The position numbers and the translations under genes are program-made. A model generated the notes under the pieces. The model worked only from the letters and a program-made list of their open reading frames with translations, was not told the DNA's origin and ran no database searches. A stretch of 15,037 bases of DNA from Rickettsiales bacterium (GTDB lineage: Bacteria > Pseudomonadota > Alphaproteobacteria > Rickettsiales > UBA998). The DNA is taken from positions 1 to 15,037 of the forward strand of contig JAIEPI010000198.1 in NCBI GenBank assembly GCA_019749855.1, given 5' to 3'. Of the stretch, positions 14,544 through 15,037 are shown piece after piece (positions within the stretch are counted from its first letter, which is position 1; the number at the start of each line of letters is the position of its first letter).

Positions 14544-14729
14544 ATAAAGCTCTTTATAATTATGATGATCAGCACCGCGACCGCGAACTGATAAAGTTTA
14601 AGCACACCATGCACTTGCAGTTAACCTACGCAATATAATTTAAAACTGCGTTAATAAGCTATAAATTTTACGTAAATGGTGCGTCGCGGCGATGTTTTTA
14701 TTATGATGTCTCCATTCGTGTGTTTTTTT
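14544..14729. promoter_or_regulatory. Divergent control region between cheY and tsaE
   Basis: This AT-rich interval separates divergent genes and should contain promoters for both. On the plus strand TATAAT at 14634-14639 is a perfect -10 hexamer, but the base 17 upstream starts GCACTT, a poor -35. TTTACGTAAA at 14667-14676 is a perfect ten-base palindrome between that box and tsaE. No convincing minus-strand pair for cheY was found. Promoter presence follows from layout; the specific boxes are tentative. Confidence 0.4.
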
Positions 14730-15037
14730 ATGCATCCAACAGCTTTTTCCCTTGATATTCCAATGCATGTTTTAGCTGAAGCGGAAATGAATGAAGCGGA
14801 GATGATGCTTTTTGCTCAGAACTTTGCTCTTTGTTTGCAAGCTGGCGATTGTGTTTTGTTGATCGGGGAGGTGGGGGCTGGAAAATCAACAATGGCACGT
14901 GCCATCATCAAAACGCTCACGGGTGAAACTGAAGTTCCCAGCCCTACATTTACTCTTGTGCAGGCCTATCAGGCGGCCAACTTCCATGTATGGCATTATG
15001 ACCTGTACCGAATTTCACATGCAGAAGAAATGCAAGA
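14730..15037 (+). CDS. tsaE: tRNA threonylcarbamoyladenosine synthesis ATPase TsaE (3' end missing)
   Basis: TsaE is the P-loop ATPase that works with TsaB and TsaD to make N6-threonylcarbamoyladenosine at A37 of ANN-reading tRNAs. About 102 residues are visible before the window ends. Counting from the ATG at 14730, the Walker A motif GEVGAGKST is at 46-54, followed by the family segments SPTFTLV and HYDLYRI, which are diagnostic of TsaE. The start is uncertain: in-frame ATGs at 14703, 14706, 14763 and 14787 are also possible and none has a clear Shine-Dalgarno. 14730 gives a family-like N-terminus. The gene is divergent from cheY and belongs to housekeeping metabolism, so the flagellar segment probably ends here. 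Confidence 0.9.
   Translation, partial: MHPTAFSLDIPMHVLAEAEMNEAEMMLFAQNFALCLQAGDCVLLIGEVGAGKSTMARAIIKTLTGETEVPSPTFTLVQAYQAANFHVWHYDLYRISHAEEMQ

Overview
The window looks like a chromosomal segment of a motile Gram-negative alphaproteobacterium of moderate GC content (judged by eye; genus not assignable). Three things point there: the lpxD-fabZ-lpxA-lpxI-lpxB order with LpxI in place of LpxH, the flgB-flgC-fliE-fliQ-fliR-flhB operon order, and CsrA plus CheY/CheZ beside flagellar export genes. No transposase, tRNA, rRNA, CRISPR array or phage gene was seen. Coding density is very high: no gene-free stretch exceeds about 200 bases.

Layout. (1) 1-3957, plus strand: a compact lipid A operon, lpxD (5' end cut by the window edge), fabZ, lpxA, lpxI, lpxB. 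Several stop/start codons overlap as ATGA. (2) 3959-7332, minus strand: flgB-flgC-fliE-fliQ-fliR-flhB, encoding proximal rod proteins, the rod/export junction protein FliE and three export-gate components. It meets lpxB tail to tail with one base between the stop codons; a terminator-like hairpin for lpxB spans both stops and its T-rich tract lies inside the flhB coding end. (3) 7494-9782, plus strand, divergent from flgB: csrA (long acidic tail), a small FlhB-C-terminal-domain paralogue (FlhX type), an unrecognised helical protein, fliO, fliP and a small unrecognised membrane protein. (4) 9827-14543, minus strand: cheY, cheZ and then a 1135-residue exported protein with a duplicated N-terminal module, an Ala/Pro/Lys-rich linker and a TPR-like helical C-terminal half. 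(5) 14730-15037, plus strand: the 5' part of tsaE, divergent from cheY and cut by the window edge.

How it fits together. FliP, FliQ, FliR and FlhB (gate and switch) and FliO (FliP assembly factor) are all here, split between two divergent operons that share a 161-base control region. FlhA is not in the window. CheY and CheZ form a phosphorylation/dephosphorylation pair acting on the flagellar switch. CsrA is placed to link post-transcriptional control to flagellar expression. The large exported protein, the small membrane protein and the helical protein in the csrA operon are the parts not explained by known flagellar components and are the best candidates for new motility factors.
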